Part shown: positions 7,739-16,470 of the stretch, in pieces
Layout of the letters: the number at the start of each line of letters is the position of its first letter
Numbering within the stretch: position 1 is the stretch's first letter
DNA from: Maricaulaceae bacterium EIL42A08
GTDB lineage: Bacteria; Pseudomonadota; Alphaproteobacteria; Caulobacterales; Maricaulaceae
NCBI GenBank assembly: GCA_024178355.1
Contig: JAMZNZ010000002.1
Coordinates: 477,501 to 541,500 of the forward strand
DNA: 64,000 bases
Direction: 5' to 3'
Position numbers and translations under genes: made by a program
The notes under the pieces: generated by a model
Told to the model about the DNA's origin: nothing
Database searches by the model: none
What the model saw: only the letters and a program-made list of their open reading frames with translations

Positions 7739-8940
7739 GTCCCGATATGCTCGATCTGACCGGGTCACCGGATCACAGCGCGCACCGCGCGTTGATCAAC
7801 CGTCTTTCGACCCTCCTTGATGTCAACGCTCAGCAACTGGTGCTCGCATCATCCCCAGCCGATGTCTATCGCGCTTTTGGTGTTGTCGAGCAGCGCCCGG
7901 AGGATGATCGCTCGCTTCAGGGCGTGCTTGGGCTCGATACGCCAATCGAGGATCGATCCTCAACACTCATTCAGCTTGGCTCGGACGCTTCGCCTGTTTG
8001 TGTCGTTGTCTTCAGCACGGTTGAACAGGCTGCCGCGATTGCGGAAGAGCTTTCGATTCCACCGGCTGCGCTGCTTCGAGCCGGTCTTGATGCCCTGCGC
8101 CCGGCCGCACGCCTGAAGGCACGCGCCGACCGGGACAAGCGTGATCGGTTGCTTCAGCCTGTGATCGCTCAGCTCAGGGCTGTGGATGGCGTGGTTTCAG
8201 TTGAGCTTGGCCATGCCGGGCTTGCCCTTCGCCTCAAGGGCGATGCAGATCAGCGTCTGTCTCGAGACTTTGCGCTGAAGGGCAAGATTGATGGCTCCGA
8301 AATGGTCCTGACGGTTCGGGATGCTGCGTCTGCTGAAGCGCTCGCCGATTGGCTCGGCGCGGCCGACAAAGGCCGTACAGCGACGATCCGCCGGACCACG
8401 AAGGAAACCGACATTGCCCTATCCGTCGATCTGGATGGTTCTGGCGGCACCATCGACACCGGCATTCACTTCTTTGATCACATGCTGGACCAGATAGCGC
8501 GCCATGGCGGGATCGGCCTCTCGGTTGTTTGCGAGGGCGATGTTGAGGTCGACGGTCACCACACCATCGAGGATGTCTGCCTGGCGCTTGGTGAGGGTTT
8601 GCGTGAGGCGCTTGGCGACAAGCGCGGTATTGCACGCTTTGGCTTTGAAACGCCGATGGATGAAACTCGCGCAAGTGTCTGGATCGATCTGTCGGGGCGG
8701 CCTTTTGCCCGCTTTGACGGCGAGATCCCTGGCGAGCGCGTCGGCGATTTTCCAATTGAAATGTGTGAGCACGCGTTTCGCTCTTTGGCTGAGTCCCTTC
8801 GTGCGGCGATCCACGTGAAGGTTGACGGTGAGAACGCCCACCACATGGTGGAGTCCTGCTTCAAGTCCTTCGGTCGAGCGCTGCGTATGGCCAAGACGAT
8901 TGAGGGCGATGCCCTGCCGTCGACCAAGGGTGTTCTGTAA
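7735..8940 (+). CDS. hisB: Imidazoleglycerol-phosphate dehydratase with HisC-like N-terminal extension
   Basis: The C-terminal 190 residues (from about 212) are a complete imidazoleglycerol-phosphate dehydratase, with DTGIHFFDHMLDQ (241-253), HHTIED (275-280) and a matching HHMVES motif that bind the manganese ions. The first 210 residues are not the HAD phosphatase found in enterobacterial HisB. By eye, residues 14-48 and 108-208 follow the N- and C-terminal segments of histidinol-phosphate aminotransferase (HisC), which together make its small domain, while the PLP-binding large domain with its lysine is absent. The extension therefore cannot be an aminotransferase. It could be a relic of hisC fused in place, or a structural or regulatory module. 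The ATG overlaps the hisD stop. Confidence 0.9.
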   Translation: MSPDMLDLTGSPDHSAHRALINRLSTLLDVNAQQLVLASSPADVYRAFGVVEQRPEDDRSLQGVLGLDTPIEDRSSTLIQLGSDASPVCVVVFSTVEQAAAIAEELSIPPAALLRAGLDALRPAARLKARADRDKRDRLLQPVIAQLRAVDGVVSVELGHAGLALRLKGDADQRLSRDFALKGKIDGSEMVLTVRDAASAEALADWLGAADKGRTATIRRTTKETDIALSVDLDGSGGTIDTGIHFFDHMLDQIARHGGIGLSVVCEGDVEVDGHHTIEDVCLALGEGLREALGDKRGIARFGFETPMDETRASVWIDLSGRPFARFDGEIPGERVGDFPIEMCEHAFRSLAESLRAAIHVKVDGENAHHMVESCFKSFGRALRMAKTIEGDALPSTKGVL

Positions 8941-8943
8941 GCC

Positions 8944-9543
8944 ATGACCACCGCGATTATTGATACCTCCACGGCGAACATTGCTTCGGTGCGATACGCG
9001 CTTGAGCGCCTTGATGCGCCGCATTTCCTGGCCAGCACGCCGGATGAGGCCGTGTCTGCCGAACGCCTCATCCTGCCTGGTGTGGGCGCTGCAGGTCCGG
9101 CTATGGCAGCCCTTAGGGCTAATGGCTGGGCCGAGGCCCTGCAAAACGAGGCGCGTCCTTTGTTGGGCGTATGCCTTGGCATGCAGATGCTGTTTGAGTG
9201 GTCTGAAGAAAGCGATTGTGCGCTGCTGGGGCTGATCCCGGGCAAGGTTCAGCGCCTTGATCCCGGCGAGGCGGGCCCCTGGCCACATATGGGCTGGAAC
9301 ACGCTCACAGACTTTGCGGTCGATGAACCGCTTCTTGCGGGTCTGAATGAGGGCGAGCGCGTCTATTTCGTGCATGGTTTTTTCATAGCGCCGGGTGCCA
9401 ACACTGTCGCTCAAACGCGCTACGGCGCACAGATCACGGCGATGGCTCGTAATGGAAACGTGGCGGGGTGTCAGTTTCACCCGGAGCGATCGGGCTCGGT
9501 CGGGGCGCGTATTTTGAAGAATTTTGTGGAGCCTGCGGCATGA
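8944..9543 (+). CDS. hisH: Imidazole glycerol phosphate synthase, glutaminase subunit
   Basis: A 199-residue class I glutamine amidotransferase that supplies ammonia to HisF. The nucleophile Cys77 lies in LLGVCLGMQ and the His179/Glu181 pair in CQFHPERSG, completing the triad. The PGVGA oxyanion segment is present near residue 45. It begins three bases after hisB and its stop overlaps the hisA start. HisH and HisF form a heterodimer in the cytoplasm. Confidence 0.95.
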   Translation: MTTAIIDTSTANIASVRYALERLDAPHFLASTPDEAVSAERLILPGVGAAGPAMAALRANGWAEALQNEARPLLGVCLGMQMLFEWSEESDCALLGLIPGKVQRLDPGEAGPWPHMGWNTLTDFAVDEPLLAGLNEGERVYFVHGFFIAPGANTVAQTRYGAQITAMARNGNVAGCQFHPERSGSVGARILKNFVEPAA

Positions 9544-10262
9544 TTATCTATCCCGCGATTGATGTGCTTGATGGTCGTGTTGTGCGCCTTGCTAAAGGTG
9601 ACTTTGACGCCGTCACGGATTATGGCGGCGACCCGGTCGCAGCTGCTGAGGCCTGGAAAGCCGCAGGAGCCGAGTGGCTTCACCTTGTCGACCTGTCCGG
9701 GGCTCGCGATGGCAAACGCCGTCAGCAAGATCTGGTGGCCGCGATCACGGCGACTGGACTGAAAGTTCAAACCGGCGGCGGTGTCCGCAGTGAACGCGAT
9801 GTCGAAGCGATCCTTGAAGCCGGGGCGTCACGTGTTGTGGTTGGCAGCCTGGCGGTGAGTAATCCCCACACGGTGATCGGCTGGATCGGTCAATACGGGG
9901 CTGAAAACCTGGCGGCTGCGTTCGATATCCGGCTTCAGGACGGCATTGCCTACCCAACGCTCAAGGGCTGGACCGAGCAGGCCCCGCGTACACTGGTCGA
10001 GTTGTTGGCAGACTATAAGCGCGCCGGGCTTGCCCATGCGCTTGTGACCGACGTGGATCGCGATGGCATGCTGCAGGGACCGAACTTTGAGCTTTACGCT
10101 GACCTTGTCACCGTTAAGCCGGACATGAACTGGCAGGCGTCTGGTGGTGTGTCCTGTCTTGATGATGTGAAGGCGCTCAAGTCTGCAGGCCTTGGCGGTG
10201 TGATCATCGGGCGCGCCCTTTTTGAGGGCAAAGTGGACCTGGCTGAGGCGCTGTCATGCTAG
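9540..10262 (+). CDS. hisA: ProFAR isomerase
   Basis: A 240-residue (beta/alpha)8 barrel that isomerises ProFAR to PRFAR. The catalytic aspartates are Asp8 in [15 protein letters not shown] and the aspartate in [10 protein letters not shown]; phosphate-binding loops TGGGVRS and SGGVS are present in each half barrel. The start at 9540 is chosen because it gives the standard N-terminus and an ATGA overlap with hisH; a longer frame reading upstream from 9468 adds residues absent from the family. The 3' end overlaps hisF by seven bases. Confidence 0.95.
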   Translation: MIIYPAIDVLDGRVVRLAKGDFDAVTDYGGDPVAAAEAWKAAGAEWLHLVDLSGARDGKRRQQDLVAAITATGLKVQTGGGVRSERDVEAILEAGASRVVVGSLAVSNPHTVIGWIGQYGAENLAAAFDIRLQDGIAYPTLKGWTEQAPRTLVELLADYKRAGLAHALVTDVDRDGMLQGPNFELYADLVTVKPDMNWQASGGVSCLDDVKALKSAGLGGVIIGRALFEGKVDLAEALSC

Positions 10263-11023
10263 CGCGCCGGATTATCCCTTGCCTTGACGTCCGCGATGGC
10301 CGGGTTGTGAAGGGCGTGCGCTTTGCTAACCACGAAGACGTGGGTGATATCGTCGGCCTGGCTGAGCGCTACAGTGCCGAAGGGGCTGATGAGCTTGTCT
10401 TCTATGACATTTCGGCGAGCCCGGAGGCGCGAACAGTGGAGCCTGAATGGGTGGGCCGAGTGGCTCGCGCCATCGACATTCCCTTCTGTGTGGCCGGTGG
10501 CATCCGCTCTCTGGATGATGCGCGCGCACGCCTGTTCGCCGGTGCTGACAAGATTTCAGTCAATACCCCTGCGCTTGAAAACCCGGATCTTGTGGATGCT
10601 CTGGCGCGCGAGTTTGGAAGCCAGTGCGTTGTTGTTGGCATTGATAGCCGTGTCGTTGATGGTGAGTGGCAGTGCCACAAGAACACCGGCGACCCCACTA
10701 AAATGTCGATGGAGAAGCGAAAGACCCGTGACTGGATCACCGAGGTGGTATCGCGTGGTGCTGGAGAGATCGTCCTGAACTGCATGGATCAGGACGGAGT
10801 TCGCCAAGGGTATGACGTCGAACAGCTTTCAGTCATGCGCGAGCTTTGCTCGGTACCATTGATTGCGTCGGGTGGGGCCGGGGCCCGCGAACACTTCCGT
10901 GATGTGTTCAAGGCGGCTGATGTGGACGGTGCGCTGGCTGCCAGTGTCTTTCACAAGCAGGTGCTCGAGATCAGTGCGCTCAAAGACTGGCTCGCCAGCG
11001 AAGGTGTGGAGATGCGAACATGA
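10256..11023 (+). CDS. hisF: Imidazole glycerol phosphate synthase, cyclase subunit
   Basis: A 255-residue barrel homologous to HisA that uses ammonia from HisH to form imidazole glycerol phosphate and AICAR. Asp11 in [16 protein letters not shown] and the aspartate of [13 protein letters not shown] are the catalytic pair, and GGIRS and SGGAGA are phosphate loops. The length is standard. It overlaps hisA by seven bases and hisIE by four (ATGA). Confidence 0.96.
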   Translation: MLARRIIPCLDVRDGRVVKGVRFANHEDVGDIVGLAERYSAEGADELVFYDISASPEARTVEPEWVGRVARAIDIPFCVAGGIRSLDDARARLFAGADKISVNTPALENPDLVDALAREFGSQCVVVGIDSRVVDGEWQCHKNTGDPTKMSMEKRKTRDWITEVVSRGAGEIVLNCMDQDGVRQGYDVEQLSVMRELCSVPLIASGGAGAREHFRDVFKAADVDGALAASVFHKQVLEISALKDWLASEGVEMRT

Positions 11024-11628
11024 TCAAGGCCAGTGAAATCGACTTTGAAAAGTCCGGTGGTCTTGTCCCCGCCATCGTCCAGCATGCTGATACCGGCGAA
11101 GTGCTGATGCTGGGATACATGAACGAAGAGGCCTATGAGGCGACGCTTGCAAAAAAGGTTGTAACCTTTTGGTCGCGCTCAAAAAACCGTCTCTGGACTA
11201 AGGGTGAAACGAGCGGAAATACGCTTGACCTCGTCTCGGTGGCTGTCGATTGCGATCGTGACACCTTGCTGGTGAAGGCGCGGCCGCAGGGCCCCACTTG
11301 TCACACTGGAACAAAGAGCTGTTTTGGTGAAGCACCGGGGCCGGATCTGGCCTTCCTTGGGGCGCTCCAGGCGATTGTGGATCAACGCGCCAGCGAAGCA
11401 CCTGAGGACAGCTATACCGCCAAACTTCTTTCGCGTGGTGTCCTGAAGTGCGCCCAGAAGGTGGGTGAGGAGGGCGTTGAGGTCGCTCTGGCTGCAACGG
11501 CTGAGGATGATGAAGCGCTGCTGGGGGAGGCGGCAGACCTCATCTACCACCTGACCGTGGTTCTGAAGGCCCGCGAGCTTTCCCTGAAAGATGTGGCGAG
11601 AGTGCTGGAAGCGCGCCACGACCTATAA
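11020..11628 (+). CDS. hisIE: Bifunctional phosphoribosyl-AMP cyclohydrolase / phosphoribosyl-ATP pyrophosphatase
   Basis: A 202-residue fusion of two enzymes acting second and third in histidine synthesis. Residues 1 to about 105 are the cyclohydrolase with [32 protein letters not shown], the metal-binding DCDRDTLL and the CHTGTKSCF cysteines. Residues from about 112 are the pyrophosphohydrolase with [13 protein letters not shown] and the EAADLIYHL helix. Many Alphaproteobacteria encode these activities separately, so the fused form together with gene order recalls enterobacterial operons. It ends the operon, with a terminator 25 bases later. Confidence 0.95.
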   Translation: MIKASEIDFEKSGGLVPAIVQHADTGEVLMLGYMNEEAYEATLAKKVVTFWSRSKNRLWTKGETSGNTLDLVSVAVDCDRDTLLVKARPQGPTCHTGTKSCFGEAPGPDLAFLGALQAIVDQRASEAPEDSYTAKLLSRGVLKCAQKVGEEGVEVALAATAEDDEALLGEAADLIYHLTVVLKARELSLKDVARVLEARHDL

Positions 11629-11652
11629 TCTCATATGGCTGAGTGTCGAACG

Positions 11653-11688
11653 AAAAAGGGGGCTGCGGTGGCAGCCCCCTTTTGTTTT
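11653..11688. terminator. Bidirectional terminator between hisIE and the M14 peptidase gene
   Basis: The stem AAAAGGGGGCTGC (11654-11666) pairs perfectly with GCAGCCCCCTTTT (11671-11683) around GGTG. A T-rich tail follows on the plus strand, and the A-rich left flank gives five Ts on the minus strand, so it can stop both converging transcripts. Confidence 0.85.
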
Positions 11689-11705
11689 GGCGTTATGGCC
11701 TTGGC

Positions 11706-14297
11706 TTAGTAGGGCCCGGAGCCGCGGCGGCCCGGGTTGCGGAAGTCATCTCCAAAGAACATGGCATTCGTCACCAGGCGGGCTGATCCGCGGTAATAGG
11801 CACGGAAGACCGGGTTGTCAGCAAAGACGATAACCGAGCCACGGCCTACACGTTCGGCATGGAGCATGCCCTGACCCTCAAGGCGCTCACGGTTTTCAAC
11901 CGAGGCATAGCCAGACTGGATCGGGTCGTCGTCGACATAGCGAACTGGCAGGGCAAATGGATTGTCGCCGGGCTGGAAGGCCTGATTGCCAATTTTGTGC
12001 ACCGAAAGCGAGCTGTCACCGAGGCCGTAGAGAAGCGGGTGGGTCAGGTCGACTTCGGTTTCAAACACAGCACCGGAGATGTCGATCTCTGCATCCCAGG
12101 CGTTGATGTTGGAGTAGGGGCGAGCGTCCGGGGCATCGCCCTCATCGCCATCTTCCAGCCATTCAGCAGAGCTGAGCTCAGCAGAGATGGCCCAGCGAGC
12201 GCCGCCGCGGATACCGATCAGCACACCACCGCCGCGAACCCAGTCGGTCAGGCCCTCGGTTTCGCTTTCTCCAAGATCAGAATAACGGCCATTGGGCATG
12301 ATGATGTGGGTGTAGCGGTCCAGGTCAGCCCGACCCAGTTCATTCACATCAATCATTGAAACCGGCATTTCCTGCTGGAAGTCGAGCAGGTGCCAGAGTT
12401 CGCCAGCATCATTCATCGAAATACCGCGACCGGTCACGAGAAGCACTTCGGGACGTTCCACATTGCTCAATGCAAAGCCGCCAATGTCCGAGCCCCGGCT
12501 GGTGATACCCGAGGTGACGGCATGCACCGTCACGCTGTCTTCGCTGGCGGCCCGGGCCATCATGGCGTGGATCTCGTCAGCGGTGGCCTCCTGGCCGGCG
12601 ACCTGCACCATGATGGCACCGCGGCCCGGATCGACAGGCCCGCGGGTGGTTTCAATCGTGGTCTCGTCAGGAATAACACGGGCACGCACGCCCGCGTCGA
12701 GCAGGCGGTATAGCGCACGCGGCGCGTAATAGCTGTCCCACTCCATCACGTAGACGTACGGAGTACGGTCGGGGGCGGGAGCCGAGCGATCGAAATCTAC
12801 AACCGCATCACCGAGCGCATTTGAGGACACACCGCGACCGCGCACTGGCGTGTAGTCGATGTCCCACGCCAGTGGCTGGGTCCAGCCAGACACATCATAG
12901 AACTCAGCCTTGTCGGTGATGATACGGGTCTCAAACAGCCCTTCAATCACGCGATAGGTGTTCTGGCGGGTCGGGATATAGAAGGCTTCACCGGCCTGAT
13001 AGGTGCGACCGCCCTGACGGACGTCTTGAGCGAGGCCGCGCACTTCGATGCGGTGTACGCTCAGCATCTCAAGGAAATCGGCCATACGACCGTGGTCGTT
13101 AGAGCTGATGAGGTAGCCGCTGACCGGGCTGTCAGACGCCATTTCGCGCGATTCATTGAAGAAGTTGCGCGTGTGAGCCTGAAGATCGGCTCGGCGGGCC
13201 TGACCCGAGCGGATCAGCGACAGCGCTACACGGGCCTGCTGACCAACCTGATCGTCATAGCGCTTAATGCCGAACTCCGACTCCTGAATGATGCCGCGGG
13301 TTGAGCTCTGCTCAAACAGGTAGGGCACCGAACCAATCAGGCCCGGATAGCTTGAGCCATAGCCCAGATAGAAGTCATCAAAGACCTCTTCGGTTACGTA
13401 GACTGCGCCTTCGCCATCCAGCTGTTCAGCAATGGTCTCATTCATGTCGAGATTGAGCTGAAGCGCGTCCTGGCTCAACAGCGGGTGCAGGCCATCGGTC
13501 GGTCCTGGCGAGAAGAAATAGGTCGAGTTTGTCCCCATCTCGTGCAGGTCGACAGCGATGTTCGGCAGCCAGTCATGGGTCGCGTTCACAAGCGCTACGG
13601 CCTCTGGCTGGGTTACCGGAACCCACTGACGGTTGATATCAAACCAGTAGTGGTTGGTGCGTCCCCACGGCCATTCATAAAAATGTTCGCGGTGCTGGGG
13701 GTCAGCCACCGGTGCCTGGGCGTGGTGCAGGTTGGTCCACTGACCGAAGCGGTTTGCCCCGTCCGGATTGATCATCACCACCAGGTGGACGACTGTCTCC
13801 TCCAGCATGCGCTCGTGTTCCGCGCCCTGACCTGCGGCGAGGTGGTATAGGATGAGCTTGGAGCTGTCATAGCCCGAGGGTTCAGAGCCGTGCACGCCGT
13901 GGGTCAGCTGGATCACAACCGGATGGTCGGCGGGGGCTTCGCCAGCACCTTCATTGGCGAGGGAGAGCTGGGTCTGGCGGATTTCCTCAAGCCGCGCCTG
14001 GTTGGCCTCAGAGGTAATCGTGACGCGCAGGATCGGGCGTCCGAAATGGCTGCGGCCGATGGTGGCGACGCTGACCCGGTCTGACGCTGCATCGACCGCG
14101 GCGATATAATCGCGGTGAAGGTCCGGAGTGAAGATGATCTCACCGGCCATATAGCCGGTCACGTCTTCAGGCTTTGGAATCGATGAGACGTAGCTCGTGT
14201 CCTGAGCCAGCAGGACCTCGATGGGCTTGGGCTCATAAGCCTGTGCGGCAGGCGTGAACGCCAAAAGGCTCAGACCAACGGCAAGTGTACGCAGCAT
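11706..14297 (-). CDS. Secreted M14 family zinc carboxypeptidase with amidotransferase-like C-terminal domain
   Basis: An 863-residue exported metallopeptidase. The start at 14297 gives a clean signal peptide (MLRTLAVGLSLLAF ending AQA) preceded by GGGAG. The M14 zinc ligands are His and Glu in THGVHGSEPSG and His in AVDLHEMGTN; the DINRQW arginine motif and the IIQESE region carrying the likely general-base glutamate are also present. From about residue 590 a second domain (PEVLLVTGRG to the end) looks like a type 1 glutamine-amidotransferase fold, as in many large marine M14 proteins. It is divergent from a TonB receptor across 154 bases, which suggests peptide degradation coupled to uptake, but this is inference. 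Confidence 0.88.
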   Translation of the reverse strand: MLRTLAVGLSLLAFTPAAQAYEPKPIEVLLAQDTSYVSSIPKPEDVTGYMAGEIIFTPDLHRDYIAAVDAASDRVSVATIGRSHFGRPILRVTITSEANQARLEEIRQTQLSLANEGAGEAPADHPVVIQLTHGVHGSEPSGYDSSKLILYHLAAGQGAEHERMLEETVVHLVVMINPDGANRFGQWTNLHHAQAPVADPQHREHFYEWPWGRTNHYWFDINRQWVPVTQPEAVALVNATHDWLPNIAVDLHEMGTNSTYFFSPGPTDGLHPLLSQDALQLNLDMNETIAEQLDGEGAVYVTEEVFDDFYLGYGSSYPGLIGSVPYLFEQSSTRGIIQESEFGIKRYDDQVGQQARVALSLIRSGQARRADLQAHTRNFFNESREMASDSPVSGYLISSNDHGRMADFLEMLSVHRIEVRGLAQDVRQGGRTYQAGEAFYIPTRQNTYRVIEGLFETRIITDKAEFYDVSGWTQPLAWDIDYTPVRGRGVSSNALGDAVVDFDRSAPAPDRTPYVYVMEWDSYYAPRALYRLLDAGVRARVIPDETTIETTRGPVDPGRGAIMVQVAGQEATADEIHAMMARAASEDSVTVHAVTSGITSRGSDIGGFALSNVERPEVLLVTGRGISMNDAGELWHLLDFQQEMPVSMIDVNELGRADLDRYTHIIMPNGRYSDLGESETEGLTDWVRGGGVLIGIRGGARWAISAELSSAEWLEDGDEGDAPDARPYSNINAWDAEIDISGAVFETEVDLTHPLLYGLGDSSLSVHKIGNQAFQPGDNPFALPVRYVDDDPIQSGYASVENRERLEGQGMLHAERVGRGSVIVFADNPVFRAYYRGSARLVTNAMFFGDDFRNPGRRGSGPY

Positions 14298-14451
14298 GGA
14301 TGCAGCTCCCCGATTTGATTTGTCTGGAACGGTAAGCGCACCGGCTGTGGCGTCAAGCCGCATGCGCGGCAGTTCAGCCCCTTGGGTTTGAGGCATTTAG
14401 CGCTACTTACCGCCTCAACTTGTCAGTTCATTGGATCAATCGGAGGCGCAC

Positions 14452-16455
14452 ATGCGCGCTGCCTTTATGGGCCTGTCCCTTTTTGCTCTTTCTGCTCCAG
14501 CGCTGGCTGAGGCTGATGATGTCATTGTCGTGACGGCCTCTCGCATCGCTGAAGATCGCAACGCCACCAGCGCTCCAGTGGCCGTTCTCGGTGCTGACGA
14601 GATCGAGCGTCTGGGTGCGCACCATGCGGCGGAAGCGCTGGATCGCCTGCCGGGTGTCTTCGTGCACCGAGGAAACGGCGTGGAGCATTTGACCGCGGTT
14701 CGCTCCGCGGTTCTGACCGGTGGCGCAGGAGCGGGGAGCTTCCTCTACCTTCAAGACGGGATTGGTCTTCGCGCCCCTGGCTTTGCGAATATCAACGGCC
14801 TGATGGAAGCGCCCGATGGGCTGGCCGGGCAGATCGAGGTGATCCGGGGGCCAGGTGGACCTGCTTATGGGTCCAACGCGCTGCATGGCCTCATCAATGT
14901 CATTACGCCAGAGCCGTCTACAGCAGGCTCGCTCGTTGAGCTGGAAGCTGGTTCGTTTGGCCGCGGTCGAATCCGTGCCAGCGCTGGCGGTGACACTGGT
15001 TTCGGATCGGCCTTCGGTGGCTTCACCCTTCGTCGTGAAGATGGATGGCGCGACGATGCCAGCTTGACCCAGTTCACCACGCTTGGCCGTATTGACGGGA
15101 CGCTGGGCGATACAAATTGGTCCTTGCGGGGCTCGCTTGTTGATATCGATCAGGAGACAGCCACCTTCGTGCGTGGATTTGAAGCCTATCGCGACGAGGC
15201 TGCATCAAAGCTCAATGCAGACCCCGAAGCGTTCCGGAACGTCTCGGCTGCACGTGCCAGCCTTCACCTTGATCGGGCCTTCTCTGAGTTCTGGTCGGGC
15301 GAGCTGGTCGTCTATGGTCGCAGCAATGCCATGGACTTCCGCCTGCACTTCCTGCCTTCAGAAGCGCTTGAGCGGACCGAGCACACGAGCCTGGGCTTCC
15401 AGTCCGCGCTGACATGGCAGAATGAAAGCACCCGTGCAGTGTTCGGGGTCGACGGTGATTTCACCAATGGCGCGCTGTTTGAATTTCAGGACCGCCCGAC
15501 GCTGGGGCCGTTCGTTCAGGGCCTGCATTACGATTACGAGGTTGATGCCACGGTCCTCGCCGCGTTTACCCAGCTTCGCCACGCGGTGACCGACACGCTG
15601 ACCCTTGAAGGCGGGGTTCGCGTTGAGAACACGCATTACGATTACGACAATAGCGCGCCGGATGGCGCGGTAGGGCGCTATCTGCGTCCTGCTGATCGCG
15701 ATGATGACTTTACGACCGTAGCGCCCAGCCTTGGCCTGACATGGCAGATAAGCGACGCTGTCCAGCTCTTCTCACGCGCAGCCCGAGGTGTCAGAGCGCC
15801 TCAAACGGCTGAGCTTTACCGTCTTCAGCCCGGTCAGCAGATTGAGGGCATTGAAGCTGAGGCACTCGACAGTCTGGAAGCAGGTATGCGCTATGAGACA
15901 GGGCGTGCGCGTGTGGAGCTGGTCGGCTTTGCGATGGACAAGCGCAATGTCTTCTTCCGCGATGCGGATGGCCTGAACGTCACCGATGGTGAAACCCGCC
16001 ATCAGGGCGTGGAGCTGGATCTGGCGGTTGAGCTTTCTCATACGCTTACCGCAGCGCTCTCCGGCACCTGGGCGGAGCATGAATACTCGTTTGACCGTCC
16101 GGTCGCAAACGCGTCTGAGGTCATTGTGGACGGCGCTCGCCTCGATACCGCTCCCGAATGGCTGTGGAATGCCCGCCTACTCTGGACGCCGACGCCTCGC
16201 ACTGAAGTAGAAGGCGAGTGGGTCCATGTCGGCGAGTATTTTGCCAATGCGGCCAATACCGCGACCTATGAGGGCCACGACATTCTGAACCTGCGTGGGG
16301 CCTATGCCTTTACCGACCAGGTTGAGATTTTCGGGGCTATCCGTAACCTCACCGATGAGCGCTATGCCGAACGCGCAGACTTTGCGTTCGGCACCTATCG
16401 CTACTTCCCCGGTGAGCCGCGAGGCGTCTCGGTGGGGCTGCGTATTTCGCGTTAA
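14452..16455 (+). CDS. TonB-dependent receptor
   Basis: A complete 667-residue outer-membrane receptor with a signal peptide (MRAAFMGLSLFALSAPALA). The plug domain starts with DDVIVVTASRIAEDR, a TonB-box-like segment, and contains IEVIRGPGGPAYGSNALHGLINV, the signature plug block. The barrel ends FPGEPRGVSVGLRISR, a typical cobalamin or siderophore-type closing strand. The start is set at 14452, where GGAGG precedes the ATG by five bases, rather than at an upstream TTG. It is divergent from the M14 peptidase and 15 bases ahead of a secreted serine hydrolase. The substrate is unknown; peptides are a contextual guess. Confidence 0.92.
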   Translation: MRAAFMGLSLFALSAPALAEADDVIVVTASRIAEDRNATSAPVAVLGADEIERLGAHHAAEALDRLPGVFVHRGNGVEHLTAVRSAVLTGGAGAGSFLYLQDGIGLRAPGFANINGLMEAPDGLAGQIEVIRGPGGPAYGSNALHGLINVITPEPSTAGSLVELEAGSFGRGRIRASAGGDTGFGSAFGGFTLRREDGWRDDASLTQFTTLGRIDGTLGDTNWSLRGSLVDIDQETATFVRGFEAYRDEAASKLNADPEAFRNVSAARASLHLDRAFSEFWSGELVVYGRSNAMDFRLHFLPSEALERTEHTSLGFQSALTWQNESTRAVFGVDGDFTNGALFEFQDRPTLGPFVQGLHYDYEVDATVLAAFTQLRHAVTDTLTLEGGVRVENTHYDYDNSAPDGAVGRYLRPADRDDDFTTVAPSLGLTWQISDAVQLFSRAARGVRAPQTAELYRLQPGQQIEGIEAEALDSLEAGMRYETGRARVELVGFAMDKRNVFFRDADGLNVTDGETRHQGVELDLAVELSHTLTAALSGTWAEHEYSFDRPVANASEVIVDGARLDTAPEWLWNARLLWTPTPRTEVEGEWVHVGEYFANAANTATYEGHDILNLRGAYAFTDQVEIFGAIRNLTDERYAERADFAFGTYRYFPGEPRGVSVGLRISR

Positions 16456-16470
16456 ACCAAGGGGATCACC

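Noticed and set aside
6389-9480. Long minus-strand frames across hisD (380 residues) and hisB/hisH (353 residues)
   Set aside because: They are shadows of the his operon, with composition typical of antisense frames and no family features.
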